NCBI GenBank assembly: GCA_019925095.2
Contig: CM034397.1
Coordinates: forward strand, 2,626,001-2,690,000
Origin: Dendrolimus kikuchii
Taxonomy: Eukaryota; Arthropoda; Insecta; Lepidoptera; Lasiocampidae
Reading direction: 5' to 3'
Length of the DNA stretch: 64,000 nt
The notes beneath the pieces were generated by a model that was not told the origin of the DNA, searched no databases, and was given only the letters and a program-made list of their open reading frames with translations. This document shows positions 30,753-41,871 of the stretch, piece after piece. The number at the start of each line of letters is the position of its first letter. Positions within the stretch are counted from its first letter, which is position 1. A program made the position numbers and the translations under genes.

Positions 30753-31312
30753 TATTAAATAATAATCTTTGTATTTCTCCACCAAATTTTAGAAAAAACT
30801 TGTGTCCAATTAGGTTTGCACATAATTTGAACAAACAAGGCGATTGTGTTTGATTATTGGGTGCGCATTCGATTCCCGATTATAGTAATTTTTTTTGATA
30901 ATAATATTGGCGGCATCCGAATCATTTTTGACGTGTAAAATAATTAAAATTATAGTATATTTTTTATTTGTTTATTTTATGTTATTTACGTTCTTTAATA
31001 TTAGTAGCAAACGGTTTTGGTACGCAGAGACGATAGATCTCCGCTTTCTACGATCTAAGCCCACAATATACGTGCATTGCTTAAGACTTACAACAAAAGA
31101 TGTTGACTGCGTGAAGTGCAGAATAAAATGCGAGTAACCGGACCCCAGGCTCCGAAGCGGATGTTCGTAACGCATTTGGATTTACCGTTACGTTGATAAT
31201 AGTATATTGCTAAAATCTTGTCATTTCACATTTTTAATAGCCGGTTCCTGTATATTACTAAGCGTTAATTTACCCTACCGTCGACTAAAATTTGTCATAA
31301 GCTCAATACAAG
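30753..31312. other. No gene recognised
   Basis: An 80-codon frame at 30895-31137 has no family features. Confidence 0.35.
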
Positions 31313-31765
31313 TAAAGTCCCATTTACATGGAGAGAGTTTCTTGCCTCCAAGATACGATTGTTGAAAACAAGAAAAAAAATATCATATAAACTAATCGTA
31401 CGTAGAAGGGCGATAATCGCCTGATCATTGAATACTGACGTCTCTGTGTAAACAAAATACAAAATACCAAGCTCGAAAGGCTAATCTCGCATTGAAATCG
31501 GTTCAAACTGATTTGTACGATATTCCCATGAAGTGGAAAAAATGTCATACGAGTTCTAGTTTAGACAAGTCGAGTAATCGTAGGCAAATATCTCAATACG
31601 ATTTGTGTCGTAGTGTAAACAAAACTCTCGGTGAAAATTACCTCACGATTATCGTATAACATACTGGTAAGCGAGTTTTTGTTTTTTGATTGAACGTAAA
31701 CATGTCAATAGGATTATTGCCTAAAGAGTATCTCGCCTACGAAAATGGTATTTTTTTATTGTTTG

Positions 31766-31870
31766 AAGCAGGCAAACAGGCAGATGGCTGACCTGATGGA
31801 AAGTGGTTACCATCGCCTATGGACGTTCGCAACACCAGGGAAATCACCAACGCGTTGCCGACCTCTAACA
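31766..31870 (-). mobile_element. Diverged A-tailed retroposon (family L relative)
   Basis: GCAGGCAAACAGGCAGATGGCT, then the CTGATGGAAAGTGGTTACCATCGCC core. Diverged from the main family. Confidence 0.5.
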
Positions 31871-32097
31871 AATTTTATAACGCCGATCTTAAAGAACCTC
31901 ATGTCATAGCACAAAGGGAAAACCGCGACGGGAAGTTCGCTCCAGATCATTGTTGTACGCGGAATAAATGTTCTAGAGAACCGTTGGGTAGTTGAGTGTG
32001 GGAGCTTAAGGAAATGAGGGTGAACATCCCGTCGCTGGCTAGCGGTGCGGTTGTAAAAGTGAGGCGTTGGCACCAGATGAAACAGTTCCTCGGAACA

Positions 32098-32477
32098 TTG
32101 AAGAGCAAAGGACCTTCTACCCCCGCACAACGAAGTGGGGTGTGTTCTCCCAGGACACACTCCAGGCACTTTATTGCTCTGGATTGACTGAGCGTAACTA
32201 TGTTCTAAATCTCAGCCTTTCCAACACAAATAAAAGCGCAGGGTCGACAGGGAGGAGGGGGTTTTTAGTGGGTATTGGGGTTGCTCGCTCGTGTAGCAAC
32301 ACTCGGAGTCTTCCACACTATTTTGTGACGTCGATCGCGGACGGAGCACCGCCAAGAGCATACTATTGCTGCAGTGTTATCGCCCCCGACCGACGCGTGT
32401 CGTTCCCCTAGCAACGACCCAGTTTGTGCGTAAATCGGTTAAGCATTTTCCCTCGCCTCAAAAACAAAACAAAAAAA
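32098..32477 (+). mobile_element. R1-like LINE 3' UTR, 5'-truncated copy
   Basis: Matches the 3' UTR at 20530-20867, with A-rich end. AGTTCCTCGGAACA is duplicated at 32084-32097 and 32478-32491, so it inserted into the Harbinger-like element. Confidence 0.85.
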
Positions 32478-32725
32478 AGTTCCTCGGAACACTCCCCGTT
32501 ATACAGGCGATAAAATCCGCAGAGGGACGCAAAGTCTACGATCTTCGAGCTATAGCGTGCGATAAACTCTCTCCGTGTAAATGGCGCTTAATGTCAAATT
32601 TCTACCGATGGTAAGGAAGGTAAATAAATAGTAAAATATAGGGACCGGCCATTGGTCAACTTCTCTCTTGTTATGTTAACTCTTCTTTCTAACTTCATAT
32701 TACACTATCCTTTTTTTATCATATC

Positions 32726-32836
32726 TTCCCTTAAGAGAGCAGCAGCGCATTTGTAGCACCTTTGGTGTTACAAATGTCCATAGGCGATGGTAACCGCTTT
32801 CCATCAAGTGGGCCGTCTGCCTGTCTGCTGAACTCC
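32726..32836 (+). mobile_element. A-tailed retroposon (family L), 5'-truncated
   Basis: CCCTTAAGAGAGCAGCAG to CTCCTGCAATAAAAAAAG. Confidence 0.7.
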
Positions 32837-32869
32837 TGCAATAAAAAAAGATTAAAAATCATATAGCTT

Positions 32870-33190
32870 CAGGAGCGGCTCTAGGTGGTAGGCATGGTAG
32901 GCAACTGCCCTACGGTGGCAAAATTTAGGGGCGGCAAAAATGCCTGCGAAAATATCTGCAAAGACGCCTGAATTACTAAAGCCCAAAAAATAAACAACAC
33001 AAAAATATATTTCTTTCTCTCTTATTTATATATGAGTAGTGAAATCAATAAGTATATACAACACGAATAGACAGGATTCTGGGATAAGTAAGCTAGATAG
33101 AAGACTTCTTTTAGTTTACTGAAGAAGCTTAGGTGGCGGCAGCATTTTTCGAGTCTGCCTACGGCGGCAAAAAAGCTAGGGCCGGTCCTG
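32870..33190. mobile_element. hAT-like MITE, 321 bp
   Basis: Inverted ends CAGGAGCGGCTCTAG / CTAGGGCCGGTCCTG (13 of 15 match). Flanks ATAGCTT and ATACCTT fit a worn 8-bp duplication. Subterminal GGCGGCAAAA words occur on both sides. Confidence 0.65.
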
Positions 33191-33461
33191 ATACCTTAGT
33201 AAGAATCGCCAAGTATTCCTAGCATTATAACCCAATTATAAGAATCTGGGACTATCTGAGAATTCTATTTAAATAAACAGTCACACAAAACTAGGGTTAC
33301 CATCTCTATAATTTGGCAACGAGGACAAAACGCGTGAAAACGCATTTGGAGCCCAACACCCGGACATGCCAACAGGTTTTTTTTTTAAACAGTCAGCATA
33401 ATAAAAACTATGCTATATATACATATATGACTAAATGTCATAACTTTTTTTAATTTCATGA

Positions 33462-33990
33462 GTTCAGCAGACAGGCAGACGGCCCACTTGAGGGAAAGCG
33501 GTTACCATCGCCTATGGACATTTGCAACACCAAAGGTGCTACAAATGCGCTGCTGCTCTCTTAAAGAAGACTGGAACCTGGTCATTAAAGCCGAAACTCA
33601 AGGTTGTTATGGCGGCATACTCTAGACCAGGGGTGATCGCCATCCAGTCGGGCAAATGCCCTACCACCTGGCTGTGAGTTTTTTTTTTTAATCGGCAGAC
33701 AAACACACACATTGTATATCCCCAAATTAAGCAAGTTACGCTTGTGTTATGGGTAATATACAACGGACTACACTGGGGCCGATCCCAGACACCCAGACCA
33801 TAGTAAATAACGGAGAAAAGACGTTTTCCGAAATTTAATATACCAGGAATCGAACCCGGAGCCTCTGCGTTGCAGTGAGGTAGGCCGGCAAAGGCTTAGC
33901 CCGCTCAACCACAGACGCCGTTGTTTTGTCGCCTCTTAAGACAGGCCCCCCGGCCGAAGGAAATTATATTCTTTCTCCGTTCCTGCACGG
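33462..33990 (-). mobile_element. A-tailed retroposon (family L), split by a SINE
   Basis: 33462-33676 and 33921-33990 together make a near full-length copy. The break lies in the segment that reads GGCTGTGGGTTGTTTTGTCG in unbroken copies. Confidence 0.75.
33677..33920 (-). mobile_element. tRNA-headed SINE (family B)
   Basis: The minus strand starts GGCGTCTGTGGTTGAGCGGG (A box) and has CCGGGTTCGATTCCTGG (B box). It ends TGTTTGTCTGCCGATTAAAA. Pieces of the same SINE lie at 39957-40060 and 50268-50320. Confidence 0.75.
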
Positions 33991-34200
33991 ATGGGACTCA
34001 TCGTTTTATTTTGCGACTCCCTCCCAGTGTCACTGCGGCGAAGTCTAAGTGCACAACGTGGCAATTGCGACTTACGGTAAATCTAGCGAGTCGGTTCGTC
34101 GCACTGCCGTAGCGTCGCCCGCCGGCGGTCCACGACTTGAAATTTGACGCCCTCGAAACTAGGACAAATCCGGGGAAACCCGGACGGATGGCAACCCTAC

Positions 34201-34938
34201 CCACATCTATAAACAATCTCCTTTCGCAAACCACCCAAAATCAAAGACATCTAATAATTACAATAAGCCGTAAAAAAAATACATAACACAAAGGAAACCG
34301 CATAACTAATATGACAAATAGACAGACAAGCAAAAACAAAATTTGCAAGTCAGTACTTACTAGTTGCCGAACAAAAAAAGCCTTTTGTCACAAACCGCAT
34401 TACACCCTTATTTTACAAACTTATATTTACTAATTCGAAAATTACAATACCACAATATCCGACCATAACTCTATATGATTACGGTTGGTTATTATTTAGT
34501 AAGTTTTTATCTGACTGCAAATCATAGAATTGTTGTAAATGAAACTGCAAACTTATATTTACGTCTGTTAAATTCAATTTTAGACTTTATCGTCTTGCAA
34601 TAAGTAGTAATTAAGAGAAAGTAGAAGTTTTAATTGGACGTAGCAGAAGAATAATTACGACACGCTTCAAAAACCAATACTGTTTTGTCATAGATGGCAA
34701 AAATTAAAAAAAAAAACGGATCGTTTGCAAAAACACAAATTACCGATTTTAATAACTAATATTTGTGTTGTTGACAGGTTTTTTTTCGTAATACACCATT
34801 TTTTGTCGGAGTAAATTCAAATTTATTTTCCATCCGCATTTTGAATGAGAGGATATATTGCAACTATGAATTGCATATAAATCGTTTTTAGTTCATTGAA
34901 ATTGTTTAAAAATCTATTTTAAAATCAGATATTATAAA
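34201..34938. other. AT-rich, no gene (about 740 bp)
   Basis: No supported ORF or named repeat. Confidence 0.4.
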
Positions 34939-35773
34939 TCTATATATTAATACGTGAAGCAAAAACTTTGTACCTCTTTTTACGAAAATTGCGCGGATAG
35001 AGGAGCATGAAATTTCGCAGACTTACAGTTTCTATAGAGGAGTGCAAAATGCAAATTTTTTATTTAATTATCCGTAAAAAACATATTAATTCAATAAAAA
35101 TACATTACACACACTACCATGTATTTGACACACACGCATATATACTCTTTTGTTTATTGTTGGGTATGAAAGAGAGAGCATGAAAGTAGAGTAAACGCGG
35201 TCCAGATGCGAGCACTGCGCAAAATCTGCGGAGTGACGCTCGCGGACCGCGTTAGTAATACCGAAGTAAGAAAGAAAGTTGGTCTGAAAGAGAGTGTCGG
35301 GGTGAAGGTAAGGAAAGGAATGCTCCGGTGGTTCGGGCATGTGGGAAGAATGCATGATGAAAGAATGACTAAACAGATATACAATGCAAAAGTGGATGGA
35401 TGCAGAAGTCGTGGAAGGCCACGACACACCTTCCATGATCAAATTGATCGTGTACTAGCAGAAGGTGATGTCAGGAGCCTTAAGAACAGACGAGCTTACA
35501 TGACAAGAGTTATGAATGTCAAAGAGGCAAGTGAGGTGTGTAAGAATAAGCCTAAATGGCACTCTGTTGTTCGTGCCTACCCCGCAAGGGAACTGGCGTG
35601 AAGTTATGTATGTATGTATGTATGTTTATTGTTAAAGCAAATTAACAGTGTAGCCTTGGCGAAATCTGTGCTTATAGAAGTATATAGTCTTTGACAACAG
35701 AACCTTAATACTGTTCAAACTTATAATTTAAATTGATTATTATGGTCGAATTTCGACCACGGGCGACCACTAG
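34939..35773 (+). mobile_element. Helitron family R3, complete ends, interrupted by LINE I
   Basis: A^TCTATATATTAATACGTG start. The end has hairpin GGTCGAATTTCGACC, 11 nt, then CTAG^T. This hairpin-to-CTAG spacing is the textbook Helitron 3' end. Without LINE I the element is about 363 bp. Confidence 0.8.
35162..35622 (+). mobile_element. (ATGT)-tailed LINE, 5'-truncated copy I
   Basis: 461 bp, with frame 35206-35601 (MRALRKICGVTLADRV to YPARELA) still open: 131 codons of C-terminus. TGTTTATTGTT is duplicated at 35151-35161 and 35623-35633. Confidence 0.88.
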
Positions 35774-36064
35774 TTAATTTTAATCTGTTAAATATAGTTT
35801 ATTTTTATTATTTAGTTTATTTTTAGGTACAATTAATTTAAATATTTAAATGTTTATTAACCAGACTAACCTGATTTTCATTAGTTAAGTGCTTTGTTAA
35901 CTTGCTTATAAGTCCTTATCGTTCTTTGGACATAAATCTACATAATCAACCACTTAATTGAAATAATTATGTTTAAACGATAATAAGGATTTACCGCGCG
36001 GGTTTTGCATGTTAACTAATTAACAAACAATTTAACTGACCTTAAAAGTAACTTATCAAATCTT
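35774..36064. other. AT-rich spacer
   Basis: Nothing recognised. Confidence 0.4.
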
Positions 36065-36180
36065 ATAATATTTTCTTAAGTTCTCGCGACTTGTATACAT
36101 AATAAAACTACGTTTTAACGTTTTTAAACGCGGTATTTTTTTATTTTTTTATTATTCCGACGTTTCGGTCGCTTTAGGCC
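36065..36180 (-). mobile_element. Penelope-like 3' tip (copy b)
   Basis: ATATTTTCTTAAGTTCTCGC, then AATAAAACTACGTTTTAACG, then CCGACGTTTCGGTC: the terminal 110 bp of the Penelope right end at 52094-52220. Confidence 0.65.
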
Positions 36181-36320
36181 ATTATACATATAGTTATATA
36201 TACACTATACATATATTATTATCAATTATTATGTAGTGGATGCACTTACCACGTTTAGTTTTAGATATACGAGTATTTGCTTAAAATATAACACGATCCA
36301 TTTTTTTTTTATTGCAAGAG

Positions 36321-36535
36321 ATCAGCAGACAGGCAAATGCCCACTTGATGGAAAGCAGTTACCATCGCCTATGGACATTTGCAACACCAAAGTTGCTACA
36401 AATGCGCTGCTGCTCTCTTAAGGGAGACTGGAACCTGGTCACTAATGCCGGAACACAACTCAAGGTTGTTATGGCGACATCCTTTAGACCAGGGGTGGTA
36501 GCCATCCAGTCGGGCAAATGCCCTACCACCTGGCA
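36321..36535 (-). mobile_element. A-tailed retroposon (family L), 5'-truncated
   Basis: From the T-rich end to ACCACCTGGC at 36535. Confidence 0.7.
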
Positions 36536-36804
36536 AAACCTGGTTACCACACGTTCGGTTTTCCAACTCAATTATCTGCTTATAAATTTCTTAGATTTTA
36601 TTTCATTTCTATTAGAAACTTTCGTAACAAATAAAACTTGTATTTTAATCTAATTCTCATTCATAAACAAAAGTAGGTCAAGTTCAAGGTCAATCTTTTG
36701 GCATTTGGCTTTTGACGTTTGACAAGTGCTACCCTATGAAAAACATAGCAACAACATTCTTTTACCATTCATGTACAATCATAATTTCTAATCATAAAAT
36801 AATA

Positions 36805-36945
36805 TATATAAATTACGTGTCACGTTGTTTGTCCGCGATGGACTCCTAAACTACTTGACCGAATTGAAAGATAGGATAGCTTACATTTGGACCCGGTAGG
36901 TGGCGCTGCAATCGGGTTCTAAATTTCATTTCTTCAGGGCAGTTA
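36805..36945 (+). mobile_element. Helitron H2 fragment
   Basis: Matches 3249-3462 (ACGTGTCACGTTGTTTGTCC ... TTCTTCAGGGCAG) but lacks the CTAG end. Confidence 0.6.
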
Positions 36946-37117
36946 TATATAAATATCTATTTCAATTTTCTTATTGATTTAATTAAATTTAATTTATCAA
37001 TTACATAATGATCTACTTTTGTTTATGTTATTAAATGCCTAGATGCCTATGTTAGCCAGGACGTAAGGATACGACTAAGCAATGAAAGATGTGTATAAAA
37101 CTCGCTCTCATTGTTGG
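36946..37117. other. No gene recognised
   Basis: AT-rich spacer. Confidence 0.4.
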
Positions 37118-37330
37118 GGTGTTTTTGGCGGGAACTGAAAGGAGACGTTGTGCTGTGCAGTTTTATTTTCTAAAAATGTGTAAAATTACTCTAAAATGAA
37201 CAATAGTTGTAGGATATTGATAGTTTTTGAGTAGTAATTATGTGTTTTGTGAGAAATGTGAACTGTATAGTCAAATGTGGCCTTTTGAGTTTTCACAAGA
37301 ACTCCGTTGAATGGCGTTAGTTGTAGCCTA
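37118..37330 (+). repeat. E2F-motif unit, copy 1
   Basis: GGTGTTTTTGGCGGGAACTG followed by about 190 bp shared with 43318-43570 and 43632-43883. It contains a 26-codon ORF (37240-37320, MCFVRNVNCIVKC...). TTTGGCGGGAA matches the E2F consensus. Confidence 0.65.
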
Positions 37331-38084
37331 CAATACAACTGCGCGACTATTATACGAAGACTTAAACATCAGAATTGGCTGTATGGACTAGATTCTTTTG
37401 CCTGCCTTTGTGGTGAATACAACTACTACTACTACTCTCATTGGTGGGAATTCAAAAATGTAAAAAAGACACGGGTTTTGGATTCAGTTAAGACGAGACC
37501 ATTTTGTACGACTGAAAGATACTTACTAAAGTGAAAATAAAAAGTCAGTTTAAGATCGAAGTTATATTTATTCAAGAGCCTTACATCACAACTACAATAT
37601 CATAGCACATTCTTAACTTAGAAAATTTGTAAGTATACATGTCCGTGGTGTGTATGTAACAGTTGATCTTTCCCGAAGGCAGCTTCTATAAAAAGTTCCA
37701 ATAAACAAGAAGCATCATTATTACATTATAGTGGCTAACAAGGTATTTTGGCGCCGATTTTTTTCTTTTTTAATAATCCCAAGGAGGCCAGATTGAGTAA
37801 TATTGTTAAACCAACAGTGGGCGTTGGATGTTAGAAGAAAAAATATATTGGTGCTATCAGATCCGAGGGCATTAAGTTATTATCGTAGGGTTAAGTTATT
37901 GGTAGTTCTAACATAAAAGTTAACTAAAAGTAAAGCTTTAACATCATGCCAAAGTTTATGGTGTCTCTAGATTGGACGCTGAAATCTATGCGATGATTTA
38001 TTTTGTGTTTAACTAGAGATTTCCTAGTAAATAGCACTATTTTAGTTACATAAAAACTTTATTATGTTTTTATATATATTTTAT
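37331..38084. other. No gene recognised (about 750 bp)
   Basis: A 75-codon frame at 37307-37534 overlaps the unit end and has no family features. Confidence 0.4.
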
Positions 38085-38362
38085 ATACATACATACATAA
38101 CTTCACGCCAATTCCCTTGCGGGGTAGGCACGAACAACAGAGCGCCATTTAGGCTTATTCTTACACACCTCACTAGCTTCTTTGACATTCATAACTCTTG
38201 TCATGCACGCTCGTCTGTTCTTAAGGCTCCTGACATCACCTTCTGCTAGTACACGATCAATTTGATCATGGAAGGTGTGTCGTGGCTTTCCACGACTTCT
38301 GCATCCATCCACTTTTGCATTGTATATCTGTTTATTCATTCTTTCATCATGCATTCTTTTCA
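38085..38362 (-). mobile_element. (ATGT)-tailed LINE, 5'-truncated copy J
   Basis: Frame 38103-38363 ends YPARELA. It abuts the Helitron at 38369; no clean duplication seen. Confidence 0.8.
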
Positions 38363-38368
38363 CATATA

Positions 38369-38569
38369 TCTATACTGATATTATAAAGAGGTAAAGTTTG
38401 TGAGTTTGTGACGTTGTAGGGGGTAATCTCTGGATCTACTAAACCGATTTTAAAAAATCTTTTACTGTTCGAAAGCTACGTTAACAGGGAGTGTCATAGG
38501 CTATACAAAATGACGCTATATACCACGGGAGCGGGACAGAGCGCGGGTGAAACCGCACCGGGTTGCTAG
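38369..38569 (+). mobile_element. Helitron, complete ends, 201 bp
   Basis: A^TCTATACTGATATTATAAAG start, CACCGGGTTGCTAG^T end. Confidence 0.65.
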
Positions 38570-38700
38570 TATTATATATTCTGAGTGATATCGTGGGCCA
38601 AAGCTAGTATATATATAAACCTTCCTTGAAAAAATATCTAACTAATGGAGAAAACCGCTTAAAATTCCGTTCCGTGGATCAGGAGAAGTTAGCGGATATT
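38570..38700 (+). repeat. Helitron-like remnants
   Basis: GGGCCAAAGCTAG^T at 38594-38607, then TATATATAAACCTTCCTTGA...AACCGCTTAAAA, which recurs at 49092-49155. Confidence 0.45.
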
Positions 38701-39228
38701 TGTGTGATGATGACTTAGTTTTTATGTACTATGTAAAGAAGAGCACATTTTGAAACAGGTGTAAAATATGGCGAGAAATATAAGATTTACGTAGAGCCAT
38801 GGAAGAAGAAACTTTTTCCATGCTAAAGCGCAATAACTGATATAGCGCCTATGTGATTAAATAAAATACATTTTATTTAATACAATGTTCGCATTGATTT
38901 TTTTAGGTGTTGTGAATGTTACACGTCAGATTAAAAATCGAGATTGAGCCTAAAATGTTTCTTTTAATAAATGAAGCTTATATTGAAATTTAATAGAGAT
39001 TTTTGATGTTTAAGTCAGCTCTTGCTATAACCCTAAGGTAAAAGTTTCTCACCTTAAGATAACGTAGTGTTATGAAACACCTACTTAAATTTTATTAAAA
39101 AAATAATAAAGCCACGGATACGATATAGCACGGATCCCAAGCAATCGTTTAATTGGGTTGGCGAAACCGACGCGGCATCGGCGCAAGCGCATCATAAGCG
39201 TCAAAGAGTAATTTTAAAAATGGAACAG
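38701..39228. other. No gene recognised
   Basis: AT-rich. 39160-39220 has a GC-rich patch. Confidence 0.4.
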
Positions 39229-39303
39229 AGGTTTTGTTGTTGTGTAAATTGTGTAAAAGAGAAAATTAAACAAGTTTTTAAAGGTTTGAAAGTTAGCCGT
39301 TGA
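39222..39303 (+). CDS. Tiny ORF with a CCC cluster, unidentified
   Basis: About 27 codons, MEQRFCCCVNCVKEKIKQVF..., closed by TGA at the end of GCCGTTGA. Cysteine cluster followed by a basic stretch. Could be a first exon or chance; no further exon was found. Confidence 0.15.
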
Positions 39304-39444
39304 AATGTTGTGAATGTATCAAATGCAGGGCACGTATATTACGGTCGGTGGTCGCGCGCAACTAACTCGGGTCGATCCCGAATGAAGTTCGCGCATTCGC
39401 TTACACTCTAGGCAATCAATTTGCTATTATTTATTCATTTTAAA
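39304..39444. other. No gene recognised
   Basis: GC-rich patch at 39340-39410 (GGTCGCGCGCAACTAACTCG), unclassified. Confidence 0.3.
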
Positions 39445-39602
39445 GACATTGATCGTGTACTAGCAGAAGGTGATGTCAGGAGCCTTAAGAACAGACGAGC
39501 GTGCATGACAAGAGCCATGAATGTCAAAGAAGCAAGTGAGGTGTGTAAGAATAAGCCTAAATACCCCGCAAGGGAACTGGCGTGAAGTTATGTATGTATG
39601 TA
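39445..39602 (+). mobile_element. (ATGT)-tailed LINE, 5'-truncated copy K with deletion
   Basis: The last about 180 bp of the LINE lacking a 21-bp block (TGGCGCTCTGTTGTTCGTGCC in other copies). Lies 8 bp before a Helitron H1. Confidence 0.8.
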
Positions 39603-39610
39603 TGTATAAT

Positions 39611-39855
39611 AACTAGCTGTTCCCGCGACATCGTCCGCGTGGAATTTGTTTTCAAAACCCGCGCCGTTTTTGAAACATTCTTCATTCGTGCTCCGCTCCT
39701 ATTGGTCTTAGCGTGATGATATATAGTCTATAGCCTTCCTCGATAAATGGGCTATCTAACACTGAAAACAAATTTCAAATCAGACTAATAGTTCCTGAGA
39801 TTAGCGCGTTCAAACAAACAAACTCTTCAGCTTTATATATTAATATAAGATAAGA
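39611..39855 (-). mobile_element. Helitron H1, complete ends
   Basis: On minus: A^TCTTATCTTATATTAATA start and GGGAACAGCTAG^T end. Confidence 0.75.
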
Positions 39856-39956
39856 TTTAATAATTTGTTTTATTTTACGGGTAACACCGAGCGGGCCGTT
39901 CATACATTGCATTCTATCGTTAACACATAGTCTATTTTAAATACCTATTGTGTATA

Positions 39957-40060
39957 GGGGTGGTGTCTGGGATCGGTCTCAGTGTGGTCCGTAGTATATC
40001 AATGATACAAGCGTAAACTTGCTTAACTTAGGGATATATAATGTTTATCTGCCGATTTTT
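39957..40060 (+). repeat. SINE family B, 3' fragment
   Basis: GTGTCTGGGATCGGTCTCAG ... TTATCTGCCGA, the same as the 3' part of the SINE at 33677-33920. Confidence 0.6.
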
Positions 40061-40108
40061 ATTATTAGTGAGATTATAGTATTTATTTTTACATTACATT
40101 ATGTTTCG

Positions 40109-40330
40109 CCAGGGGGTAGGGCATTGGCCCGACTGGATGGCTACCACCCCTGGTCTAAAGTATGTCGCCATAACAACCTTGAGTTGTGTTCCGGCATTAG
40201 TGACCAGGTTCCAGTCTCCCTTAAGAGAGCAGCAGCGCATTTGTAGCACCTTTGCTGTTGCAAATGTTCATAGGCGATGGTAACCGCTTTCCATCAAGTG
40301 GTCCGTCTGCCTGTCTGCTGAACTCATGCA
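40109..40330 (+). mobile_element. A-tailed retroposon (family L), 5'-truncated
   Basis: CCAGGGGGTAGGGCATTGG to GAACTCATGCAATAAAAAAA. Confidence 0.7.
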
Positions 40331-40776
40331 ATAAAAAAAAATTAAAAAATGTTTATTTTCCGTATCTTATAAGCTTTGATATTTTAAAATAATTCTAACT
40401 CATGATTAGCATTGTTCTGCCATAAAAATAGAAAAAACACCATAGGAGGGTAAAAAATAGTTTATGAGCTATTCTCATACCTACCGAGAATACAAAAAAA
40501 GTTTTATTAAAATCGGTTAAGCTGTTTCGGAGGAATTCGACCACAAACACCGTGACACAAGATTTTTATATATTAGATAAAAGAACAAGCGTTAAACTAC
40601 TTCTTCTCATCTAACTTTTAAAATAACATGATATAAATAACTTTAGTTAATTTCAAATAATAATGAACACGCTATTAGACTGATTTGACTTATATCTACT
40701 TATGACGTCATAAGGAGATAAACTCATGCAAAATCTAGGAGGCTACGACGTTCTGTAAATATCATCATATAATAAA
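40331..40776. other. AT-rich with a decayed Helitron-like piece
   Basis: 40481-40585 holds AATCGGTTAAGCTGTTTCGG...GTGACACAAGAT wording of Helitron 5' halves, inverted. Confidence 0.4.
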
Positions 40777-41095
40777 CTAGCGGCCCCGGTTGTCCTGCTC
40801 TGAAAAAATAAAAATCTAGGACCCGATTCCAGCGCCATCTACCGGTTCCAATTGTGGATTTAAACCATCTAGGGACCCACTCAAACACACAAAAACAAAA
40901 TCGCTCCAGGTGATTAGGAGGATTCTAGAACCCGATCTCAGCGCCACCTACCGGTTTCAACGGGCTAAAAAGTATCCTAGTCCGTCCCCTGGTTCTAAGC
41001 TACCTTCCCACCAATTTTCAGCCAAATCGGTACTGCCGTTCTTGAGTTATAAATAGTGTAACCGACTTTGTTTTATATATATTTATGTAGATAGA
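40777..41095 (-). mobile_element. Helitron, complete ends, 319 bp
   Basis: On minus: A^TCTATCTACATAAATATA start and CCGGGGCCGCTAG^T end. It contains the ACCCGATNNCAGCGCCANCTACCGG block twice (40827 and 40930), so it looks like a fused or internally duplicated copy. Confidence 0.65.
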
Positions 41096-41559
41096 TATCT
41101 CAGTTGCTATGCGCCTTCGCTCCGTCGTTCTAGTTTTAAAATACAATAGGTACAAATCAGACCGTTATTTAAATTTAGAAGTACATTTAAACGTACAACT
41201 TCAATCCTTACGTTAAATTACAATTTAACTAATCTATGACCGTTCACATCCAATCACCGAAGAATGATTTATGTTCTTATAGGCTGTTATTCCGGCGGAT
41301 GTTTGTTTAATCGATTACGACCCTACGGTAGTCCGGCCCTGTGTTCAACGCCTTAAGTGTGGCGCTGATTGCATCCCTGTTTGTTTTGAGAAAAATCATT
41401 TTTGAATTTCTTTTAAGACTTTTTGACTAAAAGTTGGATGTTGTTATTGATATGACTTGTTTAGAATATTTGTCTATCAGATCGGCTGAGGCACTGAAAA
41501 GGCTCAAAAGATTTCTATAGAAGTTTTAAGGATAAAAAAGGATTTTGAAAGAAACAAAA
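41096..41559. other. No gene recognised
   Basis: Unclassified DNA. Confidence 0.4.
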
Positions 41560-41838
41560 TATTTTGATAATGGATACATATTTGTAGCTTTCGGTGTCGA
41601 AACTCTTGGGCCATGGGGTCCCGAAGCTTATCGGTTTTATCGAGATATATCATCTCGTTTGATGGAGGTCTCACGTGACCAAAAGGCTAAGGTATATATA
41701 TACTTGGAGCCACGCATAGGCGTTGCCATCCAGCGCGAATTTGCGGCCAGCGGTTTGGGCACGTTCCCCACCGGCACCGATTTGGGATTTATGTATAATT
41801 TGTATTTTTTTTTAAATTACGAAATTATACATGGTTAA
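41560..41838 (+). pseudogene. LINE C-terminal fragment (LGPWGP family)
   Basis: Encodes GYIFVAFGVETLGPWGPEAY...RDQKAKVY...RIGVAIQREFAASGLGTFP, the C-terminal end of a non-LTR retrotransposon ORF. Only about 90 codons remain, with no RT. The frame is open to 41838 but the last codons are AT-rich flank. Relatives at 9018-9310 and 58560-58735. Confidence 0.65.
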
Positions 41839-41871
41839 AGTAAACAATTGTTGTCATTATAGTAAAATATA

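Larger units (their letters stand above)
31316..32588. mobile_element. PIF/Harbinger-like element with nested retroposons
   Basis: Ends AGTCCCATTTACATGGAGAG (31316) and, inverted, AGCGCCATTTACACGGAGAG (32588): about 30-bp imperfect TIRs, bracketed by TAA (31313-31315, 32589-32591). The interior carries a family L-like block and an R1-like tail. No transposase remains. Confidence 0.65.
33292..34200. mobile_element. DNA-transposon-like element carrying a nested retroposon and SINE
   Basis: TAGGGTTACCATC at 33292 is inverted as GATGGCAACCCTA ending at 34200. AGGACAAA words lie close inside both ends. The superfamily is uncertain (Tc1/mariner- or hAT-like ends). Confidence 0.5.
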
